A stretch of DNA of 64,000 nt from Formosa sediminum (GCF_007197735.1 NZ_CP041637.1:2141001-2205000), one strand, 5' to 3'; shown: positions 44,307-54,002, counted from the stretch's first letter. Translations and numbers: made by a program. The notes: generated by a model not told the origin, from the letters alone.

Positions 44307-44877
44307 AGGAGTGAATGTAAGTAATGCTGTAACTGAAGATCTTCTTCTTTTTAAGCAAATTCAATTAGGAAACCCTAAAGCAGTAGATGTTTTGTTTAAG
44401 AAATATTACCATAGCTTATGTCGGTTCGGAATCCTTTATGAGTCTAATATTCACATTATAGAAGAAAAAGCTTCAGATGTTTTTATGATCTTATGGAAGG
44501 AAAAGCATAAACTACATACTATTAAAAATCCAAAATCATATATATACGTAATCCTAAAAAACAACCTAAGAAAGCCATGTAAAAACCACAAAATAAGACC
44601 AATACTTCATGAAGATCAATTTGAGAATCAAAATTTGTATCCAAGTATTGAAGATGAAATTATAGCTAATGAGCAGTTAGAAATCAATAAACACATCATT
44701 AGAACTATTTTAAATGAAATTCCTAAACGCACACGTCAGATCTTTGAAATGAGTAGAATAGACGGATTTAAGTATAAAGAAATTTCAGAACTCTTAGATA
44801 TAGCTCCTAAAACTGTAGAAAATCACATCGGGTTAGCTCTTAAATATATAAGTAAGGGGTTGATTACTTACAAGTAA
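44293..44877 (+). CDS. ECF RNA polymerase sigma factor
   Basis: A 194-residue sigma-70 family protein of the Bacteroidota ECF type. Region 2 is about 25-90 (ALCRF-like LCRFGILYESNIHIIEEKAS, DVFMILWKEKHKLHTIKNPK). Region 4 is about 135-190 (LNEIPKRTRQIFEMSRIDGF, YKEISELLDIAPKTVENHIG). It would turn on the SusC/SusD genes downstream when released by the FecR protein. The start is taken at ATG 44293 inside the fecR end; a GTG at 44311 preceded by AGGAG-like bases is an alternative. Confidence 0.9.
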   Translation: MMQIRGVNVSNAVTEDLLLFKQIQLGNPKAVDVLFKKYYHSLCRFGILYESNIHIIEEKASDVFMILWKEKHKLHTIKNPKSYIYVILKNNLRKPCKNHKIRPILHEDQFENQNLYPSIEDEIIANEQLEINKHIIRTILNEIPKRTRQIFEMSRIDGFKYKEISELLDIAPKTVENHIGLALKYISKGLITYK

Positions 44878-44908
44878 TATTAAATTAAATCATATCATTT
44901 AAAAAAAA

Positions 44909-44923
44909 TCCTATGTCATAGGA
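44909..44923. promoter_or_regulatory. Perfect 15-base palindrome upstream of susC
   Basis: tcctatg-t-cataggA is a perfect 7-bp inverted repeat with a one-base centre, 48 bases before the SusC ATG. There is no T run after it, so it looks like a protein-binding site rather than a terminator. It could be an operator or part of the ECF promoter. Confidence 0.5.
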
Positions 44924-44970
44924 CAGGGGATTCCTATTCAAAATTTAAAACATAATTAAAGCATAATTTT

Positions 44971-47900
44971 ATGAAATTTAAAAGCCTAATTATAGTTCTT
45001 GTCCTATCCATGGCAAGCAGTTTACACGCATTTTCAAGTGCTTATTTAATACCGCCTAATACAGATAGTATTAATTTGAATTTAAAGAATACCTCTTTAA
45101 GTCAAGTATTTAATCTTATAGAAAAACAGACACATATACCATTTATTTATGTGTCAAATCAGTCCTATTTATCGACTAAGATTGATTTAAATGTACATAA
45201 TGAAACTCTAGAGATTGTTCTAAATACCTTGAAAGAAAAGTCTTCTTTAGATTTTAAAATTACCGATAGCGGTATTTTGGTTAAGAAGCAGGTGGTTATT
45301 TCTAACCAACAAGAATCTCAAATTAAAGGTACTGTAAAAGACAACAATGGGTTACCTATTTTAGGAGCCAATGTTTTTGTGAAAGGTACAAATATAGGAA
45401 CATCTACAGATTATGATGGTCATTTTAAATTAACAATTCCGGCGAATATAGAGACTATTACTATAACTTATTTAGGGTATCAGAAACAGGATGTTAATAT
45501 AATTGGTCAAAACATAGTTTCTATTGTTTTATTGGAAGATGCGAATGAATTAGATGAAATATTAGTGGTGGGGTATGGCACAGAAAAACGTGAAAATATT
45601 ACAGCTGCTATTTCTTCGGTAGATCCGGATGACATTAAAACGTTGCCTAAAGCTAATGTAGAGGAAATGTTACAAGGTAGAATGCCAGGTGTCCAGGTTA
45701 TGAGTGATAATAGTCCAGGAGGAGGAACATCCATTCGTGTAAGAGGATTTAGTACGATTAATAATAATGATCCTCTTGTTGTTATTGATGGTGTTCCTAC
45801 CTCTAACGGATTAAATAGTATTAATCCTCAAGATATAGAAAGCATACAGGTCCTTAAGGATGCTGCTTCATCTTCTATCTATGGTTCACGTGCTGCTAAT
45901 GGTGTTATTGTAATTACGACTAAAAAAGGAGCTGGTAAAGATTCTTTTGAGGTTAATATAGATGGTTATGCAGGAATACAAACTGCTATTAACTTACCAA
46001 AAATGTTAAATGCGCAACAATATGGAGATTTATTATGGCAAGCATATAAGAACGATGGACAAACACCATCGCATGATATTTATGGAGATAACCCAGATCA
46101 AGCCGTAATACCAATATGGTTAAATAGTGAGGAAACACTACCAAGTAGCGATGTAAATTGGATTCAAGAAATTATGCAACCTGCTTTTGTTCAAAATTAT
46201 AATCTTTCCATCCAGAAAGGTTCAGAAAAAGGACAACATGCCTTTTCTTTAGGGTATTATGATCAAGAAGGCGTTGTGAAATATACCGGTTTTACTAGAT
46301 ATTCGGCACGTTTTAATTCAAATTATAATATTACAGATTGGTTAGCTATAGGAGAAAATTTTACAGGATCTTATACGGAAGATGTGTCTGCAACTACGAA
46401 TAGTGCTTTAGGAAGTATAATTTACAATGCGTTTCAATTTCCTTCAATAATTCCTGTAAGAGATAATAATGGAGATTTTGGAGGTAACCCCATTAACGAT
46501 ATAGGAAATCCGCTTGCCAGTCTTTACCGATCAAAAGATAATAAAGATAAAAATGTACGTGCCTTTGGTAATGTTTATGCCGAACTCAATTTTGGAGATT
46601 TTATATTTAAATCGTCCTTTGGATTAGATTATAATAATTATAATTATAGAGGGTTTTCTTCCGTATATGATGAAATTCTTTCTCAAAACACCATAAACAG
46701 CTTAAGTACTTCTAATAGTTTTAACCATCAGTTTACTTATACCAATACCATCAATTATTCTAAATCTATAGGCGGTCATAATATAGATGTATTACTAGGG
46801 CAGGAAGCTATAGAATATTATGCAGAATCTTTTTCAGCTTCTAGACAAGATTTTTTATATGAAGATCCTAATTTTTGGTATTTAAGTTATGGAACGGATA
46901 ATCAATTAAACTCGGGATCAGCGAGTGAATGGACATTAAACTCGTATTTCGGAAGGTTTAGATATAATTTTAATGAAAAGTATCTAGTTACTGCAACAGT
47001 TAGAAGAGACGGTACTTCGCGCTTAGCCAATAATAATTGGGGGACATTTCCAGCCTTTTCAGTAGGATGGCGCTTAGATAAAGAAGACTTCTTTGACTTT
47101 GGAACAGTGTTTACAAGTATGTTGCTTAGAGCAAGTTGGGGACAAACTGGTAATCAAGAGGTTCCATCTTATTCTACAGTAGATAGTTATACTAATAATA
47201 GTAGTAATAGTGATTATGCTATAGATGGCGGACAAAATTCGGTGTCGACAGGGCTTACTCAAACTAGAATTTCTAATTCAGATCTTAATTGGGAGACCAC
47301 AACACAAACCTCTATAGGTGTTGATTTAGGCTTTTTTAATAATAAATTAAACATCACCGCAGAAGTATATAAGAAGGTTACTGATGATATTTTGGTTTAT
47401 AATTCTGTACCACTAACATATGGAGGCACAAATGATGGACAGTGGATTAATGATGGTGTTATGGAGAATAAAGGATACGAACTTAATTTAAGATATAGCG
47501 ATAAAAGCCATGATTTTGGTTATGATTTAGGTCTTAATATATCTGGTTATAAAAATGAATTGACAGAACTTCACAATGTTGCTTACTTAGGGATTCCTAG
47601 TTCATCACTACATAGCGTGAATTTTGATCAAGAGGTTTCTAGAAGCGCCGTGGGGCAACCTATCGCATCTTTTTATGGCTACCGTTCTGAAGGATTGTTT
47701 AGAAGTCAAGAAGACGTTGATAGTTATGGCTTACAACCCAATGCGCAACCTGGAGATTTAAAATTTGCAGATGTGAACGGTGATGGTGAAATAAATGATG
47801 AAGATAGAACCTTTATAGGTTCTCCGCATCCCGATGTTGTTATAGGATTTAATATAAACGTTAATTACAAGAATTTTGACTTAGGTATGTTTTTTAACGC

Positions 47901-48336
47901 AAGTATTGGTAACGATATTTATAACCTAACAAAATACAAGACATACTTCTTTAACCAATCTGCATATAATAAAGACTCGGCTTTATTAGGCGCGTGGAGT
48001 ACAGAGAATCCAAATTCAGATATACCAAGATTAAGTTTGGACGATCCAAATAATAACATCAGACCTTCATCGTATTATGTTGAGGATGGCTCTTATTTAA
48101 AATTAAATAATTTACAAATTGGTTATACGCTTCCAGCAAATATTTTAAACAATTTAGGGCTCAGAATATATGCTCAAGCGAGTAATGTATTTACAATAAC
48201 AGATTATAGTGGGATGACTCCAGAAATTGGGCTTCAGAATTATTCAAGTAGCAGTAGAAACTTAGATATTGGTGTAGATCGTGGTATTTATCCTCCTTCA
48301 AGAACATTCATTTTAGGATTTAACCTTAACTTTTAA
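44971..48336 (+). CDS. SusC/RagA-type TonB-dependent receptor with STN domain
   Basis: A 1121-residue outer-membrane importer. Signal peptide MKFKSLIIVLVLSMASSLHA. The STN signalling domain is about 32-105 (LKNTSLSQVFNLIEKQTHIP). The CarboxypepD_reg domain is about 114-195 (IKGTVKDNNGLPILGANVFV). The plug has the SusC signature (ENITAAISSVDPDDIKTLPK, NVEEMLQGRMPGVQV, ADVNGDGEINDEDRTFIG later in the barrel). The TonB box region is near LDEILVVGYGTEKRE. The barrel ends with the terminal aromatic-rich strand RTFILGFNLNF. The STN domain pairs with the upstream FecR/ECF system for self-induced expression. It imports glycan pieces captured with the SusD partner. Confidence 0.95.
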   Translation: MKFKSLIIVLVLSMASSLHAFSSAYLIPPNTDSINLNLKNTSLSQVFNLIEKQTHIPFIYVSNQSYLSTKIDLNVHNETLEIVLNTLKEKSSLDFKITDSGILVKKQVVISNQQESQIKGTVKDNNGLPILGANVFVKGTNIGTSTDYDGHFKLTIPANIETITITYLGYQKQDVNIIGQNIVSIVLLEDANELDEILVVGYGTEKRENITAAISSVDPDDIKTLPKANVEEMLQGRMPGVQVMSDNSPGGGTSIRVRGFSTINNNDPLVVIDGVPTSNGLNSINPQDIESIQVLKDAASSSIYGSRAANGVIVITTKKGAGKDSFEVNIDGYAGIQTAINLPKMLNAQQYGDLLWQAYKNDGQTPSHDIYGDNPDQAVIPIWLNSEETLPSSDVNWIQEIMQPAFVQNYNLSIQKGSEKGQHAFSLGYYDQEGVVKYTGFTRYSARFNSNYNITDWLAIGENFTGSYTEDVSATTNSALGSIIYNAFQFPSIIPVRDNNGDFGGNPINDIGNPLASLYRSKDNKDKNVRAFGNVYAELNFGDFIFKSSFGLDYNNYNYRGFSSVYDEILSQNTINSLSTSNSFNHQFTYTNTINYSKSIGGHNIDVLLGQEAIEYYAESFSASRQDFLYEDPNFWYLSYGTDNQLNSGSASEWTLNSYFGRFRYNFNEKYLVTATVRRDGTSRLANNNWGTFPAFSVGWRLDKEDFFDFGTVFTSMLLRASWGQTGNQEVPSYSTVDSYTNNSSNSDYAIDGGQNSVSTGLTQTRISNSDLNWETTTQTSIGVDLGFFNNKLNITAEVYKKVTDDILVYNSVPLTYGGTNDGQWINDGVMENKGYELNLRYSDKSHDFGYDLGLNISGYKNELTELHNVAYLGIPSSSLHSVNFDQEVSRSAVGQPIASFYGYRSEGLFRSQEDVDSYGLQPNAQPGDLKFADVNGDGEINDEDRTFIGSPHPDVVIGFNINVNYKNFDLGMFFNASIGNDIYNLTKYKTYFFNQSAYNKDSALLGAWSTENPNSDIPRLSLDDPNNNIRPSSYYVEDGSYLKLNNLQIGYTLPANILNNLGLRIYAQASNVFTITDYSGMTPEIGLQNYSSSSRNLDIGVDRGIYPPSRTFILGFNLNF

Positions 48337-48348
48337 AACTAATTTACA

Positions 48349-50016
48349 ATGAAATTTAAAACATATATAGCAAAAATTATGATTGTTCCTACAGTCATAT
48401 TAAGTATTACGTCGTGTGCTAACGATTATTTAGAAGAAGTTACCTATGGAGAAGTTTCTCCTTCAGAAATGACTAGTCCAGCGAATGTAGAATTGGCAAT
48501 AATTTCAGCTTATAGCGTCTTAAATGGGCAGTTTGACGGTGCAAGTAATGCTTATAATTCACCTGCTTCTAATTGGAGTTTTGGAGATGTTGTTTCAGAC
48601 GATGCCTATAAAGGTGGTGGTGGTACTGGTGATCAAAATAATATTCACCAAATGGAGATCTTTAATACACTACCTACTACAATTGATGTTGAACGTAAAT
48701 GGATGGCATTGTATGAAGGTGTTAAAAGAGCTAATGAAGCGATGCGCTTACTTGAAGCATCTGAAGATTTTGATGATGATTTAAGAATTCAGAGAAAAGC
48801 CGAGTTACAATTTTTGCGTGGACATTTTTATTTTGAATTGAAAAAGATTTATAATCATATTCCTTATATAGATGAAACGGCAGAAACTGTAAATGACTAT
48901 GCTAAATCTAATACTGAATTTACTTCAGAAGAATTATGGAACAAAATAGAAGCCGATTTTCAAGCCGCTTATAACGTCTTGCCAACTACACAAGACGAAG
49001 TGGGTAGACCTACAAAAATTGCGGCACAAGCCTATTTAGCTAAAACGTACTTGTTTCAAGATAAATGGCAATTGGCTTATGATGCGACTACAGAAGTTCT
49101 AAATAGTAACTACGGTTTGATGGATGATTTTCAAGAATTATTCTTGCCAGAAAATGATAATAATAAAGAAGTTATTTTTGCCGTTCAACACTCTGTAAAT
49201 GATGGTCAGGCTAGTAATTATAATGGAAGTATAGGCGACCGATTATTAGCTCCAGGAGGACCTTTCTATTCTCAATATGGATTTCAAAGACCATCTCAAA
49301 ATTTAGTAAATGCTTTTAAGGTTACTTCAGAAGGTATTCCTGCACATAGTAATGAAACCCTAACCGATACTGATTTTGTAGACCCTAGATTAGATATTAC
49401 TATAGGAAGACCTGGGATTCCTTATAAAGATCTTGATATTTTGTACGATAGCAGTTGGGCAAGAGACTTAGCAACTTATGGTGAATTTAGTCCTAAGAAA
49501 AGAATTGTTTCAGCCAATTCTGAATATTTTGTAACTGTTTGGCCGTATGTAAGTGCTTTAGATTATTATATCATTAGATATGGAGAAGTTGTGTTATGGA
49601 GAGCAGAAGCCGCAGTAGAAATTGGTCAATTAGAAGAAGCAAGGTCTTTAGTAAACCAACTTAGAGATAGAGCTAAAAACTCCCAGTATGTAAAGACCTT
49701 AGATGGAAGTCAAGATGCCGCAAATTACAAGATAGCGTTGTATGCTAATGTATGGAGTAGTCAAGATGATGCTAGAGAGGCTGTGCGTTTAGAATCACGT
49801 TTAGAATTGGCTTTAGAAGGACATCGATTTTTTAACTTAGTACGTTGGGGAAATGCAGATAATGTTATCTCGGACTATCTTGAGGTTGAGAAAACCAGAA
49901 GAACCCACTTGTCTAATGCTACATTTCAAGCCGGAAAAAATGAATATTGGCCTATACCTCAGGCTTATATAGATGGTGTAACGGACGGCATGGTTACTCA
50001 AAACGACGGATATTAA
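48349..50016 (+). CDS. RagB/SusD-family nutrient-binding lipoprotein
   Basis: A 555-residue lipoprotein. The lipobox is ILSITSCANDYLEE (Cys-23). The SusD TPR-like helical part has YEGVKRANEAMRLLEASEDF, AELQFLRGHFYFELKKIYNH and GRPTKIAAQAYLAKTYLFQD. The C-terminal region has YYIIRYGEVVLWRAEAAVEI, RLELALEGHRFFNLVRWGNA and the typical ending NEYWPIPQAYIDG. It caps the SusC pore and binds the glycan at the cell surface. It starts 12 bases after susC; a terminator follows. Confidence 0.95.
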   Translation: MKFKTYIAKIMIVPTVILSITSCANDYLEEVTYGEVSPSEMTSPANVELAIISAYSVLNGQFDGASNAYNSPASNWSFGDVVSDDAYKGGGGTGDQNNIHQMEIFNTLPTTIDVERKWMALYEGVKRANEAMRLLEASEDFDDDLRIQRKAELQFLRGHFYFELKKIYNHIPYIDETAETVNDYAKSNTEFTSEELWNKIEADFQAAYNVLPTTQDEVGRPTKIAAQAYLAKTYLFQDKWQLAYDATTEVLNSNYGLMDDFQELFLPENDNNKEVIFAVQHSVNDGQASNYNGSIGDRLLAPGGPFYSQYGFQRPSQNLVNAFKVTSEGIPAHSNETLTDTDFVDPRLDITIGRPGIPYKDLDILYDSSWARDLATYGEFSPKKRIVSANSEYFVTVWPYVSALDYYIIRYGEVVLWRAEAAVEIGQLEEARSLVNQLRDRAKNSQYVKTLDGSQDAANYKIALYANVWSSQDDAREAVRLESRLELALEGHRFFNLVRWGNADNVISDYLEVEKTRRTHLSNATFQAGKNEYWPIPQAYIDGVTDGMVTQNDGY

Positions 50017-50030
50017 TACACATTAAATAT

Positions 50031-50058
50031 AGCAGGAGATATTATTCTCCTGCTTTTT
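50031..50058 (+). terminator. Terminator/attenuator between susD and the YdcF-like gene
   Basis: A 9-bp stem agcaggaga (50031-50039) / tctcctgct (50046-50054) with a 6-base loop is followed by tttttattttat. It ends just 11 bases before the next start codon, so the downstream genes are probably reached only by read-through. Confidence 0.85.
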
Positions 50059-50069
50059 ATTTTATACAC

Positions 50070-51314
50070 ATGAAAAAATATGTAATTATACTATGCTTGT
50101 TACTCACTGTAATAGGCTATAGCCAAGTTGCTCAAAATACTTACCCTAAAGTTTATCAAAAGCTAGCCAATAAAAATTATTATTTATTAAATGCCATAGA
50201 TCACTATCCAGCAGTAAAAAATATTTTTGAGGACGATACCGTTTTGAAAGACATTTCTAAAGTTAAGCATCAAGCTATAGTGGCCTCGCTTTTAGGTGAT
50301 TCTAAAACGATAGATGCGAAAGATCTGGTAAATCCGTATATTTTTACTGATTCTGAAATTTTAAGAATAAGTGAAAGATTAGAAGCATTATATGCTAAAT
50401 CTGAAGTGGTAAGAGAATTCGTAAAGACAGAACTTAAGCCTTCTGGAGCATATAACTTATATGAAGGTGAAGGTGATAAAAAATTATTGTCTCAAGCTTG
50501 GGCATTATGTGCTCGTGGTGTTAATCACGTTTTAAAAGTTTATGGTCAAGGTGAATCCCCTCAATATGCTGAAATTGATTCTATATCTTACAATGTAAAC
50601 AGTTCATATTATAAGCAAACCCTATTTGTATGGAGTGATCATTTGGTAGCTAATAATTTACAGGCTTTTTATTCTCAATCTACACAATTTGTTTTGTCCC
50701 TTTTATACTTTAATCACAGGGATGAAGCCGTAAGGTATGAGCCTTTAGCTACACTAGAAAATAAAAACGTAAAAGCGTATATATCGAATATTGATTTTGA
50801 ACAATACAAATATGCTTCTGTACTCGTTCTAGGAAATGGTCCTGAAAATTACAGAGATCGATTATCTGCTTTAGGAAAATTTAATATTAAGTTGGGAGCA
50901 GAAGCTTTTTTGTCAGGAGACGTTCCGCTTATTATAGTGTCAGGAGGTCATGCCCATCCGTATAGAGCTGCATATGCAGAAGCCATAGAAATGAAAAAGG
51001 AGTTGATTACACAATACAATATTCCTGAAAATTGCATTATTATTGAGCCTTACGCGAGACATACAACAACCAATTTAAGAAATGCCAGTAGGCTATTGAT
51101 TGCGTATAACGTGCCTATAGATCGGCTTTCATTAGTGGTTACTAATAATTTTCACAGTGAATACACAGGAAGTGAAATGTTTGTTAATCGTTGTTTTACA
51201 GAGTTAGGATATCAGCCAGTAACTATTAAAAAACGTTTAAATAAAACGACTCTTGAATATTTGCCCCAAAAGGAGTCCCTACAACAAAATCCTTTAGAAC
51301 CTCTAGATCCCTAA
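50070..51314 (+). CDS. ElyC/SanA/YdcF-family (DUF218) exported protein
   Basis: A 414-residue protein from ATG 50070, the frame upstream being a re-reading of susD. Signal peptide KYVIILCLLLTVIGYSQVAQ. The N-terminal 200 residues are helical and unassigned. The DUF218 Rossmann-like domain lies at about 235-385, with ASVLVLGNGPENYRDRLSAL, PLIIVSGGHAHPYRAAYAEA, IIIEPYARHTTTNLRNASRL and LSLVVTNNFHSEYTG. The family's reaction is not settled. Its partner here is the GH92 glycosidase 5 bases downstream, so a role in handling the same glycan is inferred. The signal peptide predicts a periplasmic location. Confidence 0.8.
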   Translation: MKKYVIILCLLLTVIGYSQVAQNTYPKVYQKLANKNYYLLNAIDHYPAVKNIFEDDTVLKDISKVKHQAIVASLLGDSKTIDAKDLVNPYIFTDSEILRISERLEALYAKSEVVREFVKTELKPSGAYNLYEGEGDKKLLSQAWALCARGVNHVLKVYGQGESPQYAEIDSISYNVNSSYYKQTLFVWSDHLVANNLQAFYSQSTQFVLSLLYFNHRDEAVRYEPLATLENKNVKAYISNIDFEQYKYASVLVLGNGPENYRDRLSALGKFNIKLGAEAFLSGDVPLIIVSGGHAHPYRAAYAEAIEMKKELITQYNIPENCIIIEPYARHTTTNLRNASRLLIAYNVPIDRLSLVVTNNFHSEYTGSEMFVNRCFTELGYQPVTIKKRLNKTTLEYLPQKESLQQNPLEPLDP

Positions 51315-51319
51315 TATAT

Positions 51320-53398
51320 ATGTTTAGATATCTTTTTATTATTATACTACTTGTTCTAATAACAAGTCGCTTAAAAGCTCAAGAACGTACTAGTTTGACT
51401 GGTAGACCGGTAGATGCGGTTAATGTTTTTTTAGGTACCTCTGGAGATCATGGTCAATTATCTCCTGCGGCATCATCTCCTTTTAATATGATGAGTATTG
51501 GTCCACAAACCAAACCACATATACATACTGGTTATGATTATTATGCAAAAGTGTTTGAAGGGTTTACCCATACACGCATTGAAGGAGTAGGATGCACTGG
51601 AAGCGGAGGTAATATTTTAGTGAAACCCATTTTAGGAGAAGATCTCACAACAGAGCTTTACAAAAAACAGGATTATGCTTATCCTGGATTTTATAGTGTA
51701 TCTTTTGAGAATGGTATTAAGGCTGAAATGTCAGTAGATACTAATTTTGGCATTCATAAGTACGAATTTCCAAATGAAGAAAGTAGTTTGTTCCTTGATT
51801 TATCTTATGCTTTTGCAGATCGATTTGTAGCTGAAAAACATACCTTACATGCCAATGTTATCACAGGATATATTGATACAAAAACAACCTGTGATGTTGG
51901 GGTGTATCGTATTTATTATGCCATTGAAATACGTAATGTTTCTGAGCTTAAACCGAGCGGAAATCATGGGCTTATAGCTGTCCGTGAAAATAAGCATAAA
52001 CCTATGGAAGTCCGTGTTGGATTTTCTTCAGTAGCTGAAGATTATGCTTTAAAAAAAATAGAAAATTCATCCATAAGTTTAGAAACTTTAAAAGAACATA
52101 CGATTACGAATTGGAATCAGTTGCTGAGTCGTGTAGAGGTCAAGGGGGAGAAAGATCGTGAAGCTCTTTTCTATTCTTTATTGTATAGAGGACTTCAATC
52201 TCCATATCTTATTTCAGAAACAGATGGTGTTTATCGTGCCATAGATGGATCTAGACAAACATCAGATTTTCCTGCTTATAATGGTTGGGCTATTTGGGAT
52301 AACTATAGAGAGCAGTTGCCTATGTTATCACTATTGTATCAAGATACATTTGCATCAATAGCAAAGTCTATTGCTAATTTATACCGTTACGGCAAGCAAA
52401 GTTGGGCTACAATGCACGAGCCTTCACCTACTGTTAGGACAGAACATGCCATTGTAGTGTTGCTAGATGCTTATAACAAAGGATATGCTGTTAATTTTGA
52501 AGCTATACAAGAAGCATTAATTACAGAAGTTGAACAACTTGATTATAGTGCACCAGATAAAGCCTTAGAATCCTCTTACGATACTTGGGCAATGTCGGAA
52601 ATCTTAAAAATTACTGGAGATACTTCGCTAAGTGAGAACTATGCACTTAAAGCTTTAAAGTATAAATCCTATTGGAATACAGATTTTGCAGATCTATCAA
52701 AAGACGATGTAGATAAAATGCAAGCGCGCGGTCTGTATCAAGGTACGATTTGGCAATACAGATGGTTTGTACCATTTGATGTTGATGGATTAAAAACTTT
52801 AATAGGAGGAGAAGATCTGTTTGTAAAACAATTAAATCAATTTTTTGCAGATTATAATTACAATCATGCAAATCAACCCGATTTACAAGTTCCAGGACTT
52901 TATAATGCTACCAAACAACCTTGGAAATCTCAAAAGCTTTTTAGAAATATTATGTTAGATACCGTGGTGCAAACTTATTTTAATAATAATAGTAAAGGTG
53001 TAGATCCCTATATCGGTAAAATATATAATAATAGACCAAAAGCCTATTTACGTACTATGGACGACGATGCAGGTACCATGTCGTCTTGGTTTGTGATGAG
53101 AAGTATTGGACTTTCTCCTGCTAATATTGGTGATCCGATTTATTATTTAACAGCTCCAATATTTAAATCTGTAAAAATAAATATGGGAGATAGTAAAATT
53201 TTAAATATAGAAGTAAAGCATTATAATAAAGATCATTTTTACATTCAAACCGTTTATTTTAATGGGAAGAAATTAGAAAGAAATTGGTTAACTCAAAAGG
53301 AACTTACTCAAGGTGGTCAACTCTTAATAGAAACAGGTCCGAAACCCAATAAAAGTTTTGGAATTCATAATCAATGGATCTCTAGTCTAAAAGAATGA
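51320..53398 (+). CDS. GH92-family glycosidase, divergent, with Gln at the catalytic-acid position
   Basis: A 692-residue secreted protein (signal peptide FRYLFIIILLVLITSRLKAQ). The GH92 layout is complete. The N-terminal beta domain has VNVFLGTSGDHGQLSPAASS and GFTHTRIEGVGCTGSGGNIL. The alpha/alpha barrel has FYSLLYRGLQSPYLI, NGWAIWDNYREQLPMLSLLY and MQARGLYQGTIWQYRW. Residues 581-585 read DDDAG, keeping the acidic pair used as base. The usual G-N-E-P-x-x-H-x-P segment is ANQPDLQVP, placing Gln at 519 where the acid Glu is expected. GH92 enzymes are calcium-dependent inverting alpha-mannosidases. Loss of the acid suggests a phosphodiester substrate or an inactive protein. Shorter than the usual 740-760 residues. 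Confidence 0.88.
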   Translation: MFRYLFIIILLVLITSRLKAQERTSLTGRPVDAVNVFLGTSGDHGQLSPAASSPFNMMSIGPQTKPHIHTGYDYYAKVFEGFTHTRIEGVGCTGSGGNILVKPILGEDLTTELYKKQDYAYPGFYSVSFENGIKAEMSVDTNFGIHKYEFPNEESSLFLDLSYAFADRFVAEKHTLHANVITGYIDTKTTCDVGVYRIYYAIEIRNVSELKPSGNHGLIAVRENKHKPMEVRVGFSSVAEDYALKKIENSSISLETLKEHTITNWNQLLSRVEVKGEKDREALFYSLLYRGLQSPYLISETDGVYRAIDGSRQTSDFPAYNGWAIWDNYREQLPMLSLLYQDTFASIAKSIANLYRYGKQSWATMHEPSPTVRTEHAIVVLLDAYNKGYAVNFEAIQEALITEVEQLDYSAPDKALESSYDTWAMSEILKITGDTSLSENYALKALKYKSYWNTDFADLSKDDVDKMQARGLYQGTIWQYRWFVPFDVDGLKTLIGGEDLFVKQLNQFFADYNYNHANQPDLQVPGLYNATKQPWKSQKLFRNIMLDTVVQTYFNNNSKGVDPYIGKIYNNRPKAYLRTMDDDAGTMSSWFVMRSIGLSPANIGDPIYYLTAPIFKSVKINMGDSKILNIEVKHYNKDHFYIQTVYFNGKKLERNWLTQKELTQGGQLLIETGPKPNKSFGIHNQWISSLKE

Positions 53399-53507
53399 TT
53401 TCGTTGCTTTTTTTAATAACAATATATATCAAAAATGTAATTGTCAACACTTATGTATATACAGTTTTAAGGTATTAGTAGTAAATACTATATATAATTG
53501 TAATAAA

Positions 53508-53999
53508 AAATTTATTTATTATTATAAATTACTTTCCATTCTGTTATGCTTATTAAGTTTTCCTTCAATTGCACAAGAATTTCAAACTAAGAATTATTTC
53601 GGGTTGGAAACATCCATGAAAGAAGGTATTCTTTCAAAGGTATCAAAATTAAATAATTCAGAACGTTTTAACGCGAACATGAATAGTATGATGCCTCATT
53701 CTAACTATGAATATTATTCTAATACCAATAACGGAATTAATATTCCTTTTGCAAGTATTAACGATGGATCAAATGTATATATTACGGGAACAAGTTCTAA
53801 CCCCAATACCCCAAAAGGAGATTTTGTTACAATTAAGGTTGACGAAAATGGAAATGTTCTATGGGAAGTAAGAGAAGAGTCAAATCTATATAGTGTTGAA
53901 TTTGGAATGGTAATTACATTAGACGGATTAGGAAATCCGATTGTAAGCGGGGTAAACTGGAATGGGGATAATATGGATATCCTCAATTTTTGTACTTAA
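53508..53999 (+). pseudogene. Truncated secreted protein with beta-propeller-like repeat
   Basis: The frame is open from about 53499 with no ATG. It encodes a signal-peptide-like stretch (KLLSILLCLLSFPSIAQ) and a mature part with ASINDGSNVYITGTSSNPNT, FVTIKVDENGNVLWEVREES and VITLDGLGNPIVSGVNWNGD. The last blocks look like SBBP/PQQ-type propeller repeats (G-x-x-Y-x-T-G, D-x-x-G-N-x-x-W). It stops after about two repeats, whereas such proteins usually run to many repeats. Both the start and most of the body are missing, so I call it a remnant. Confidence 0.6.
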
Positions 54000-54002
54000 G
54001 TT

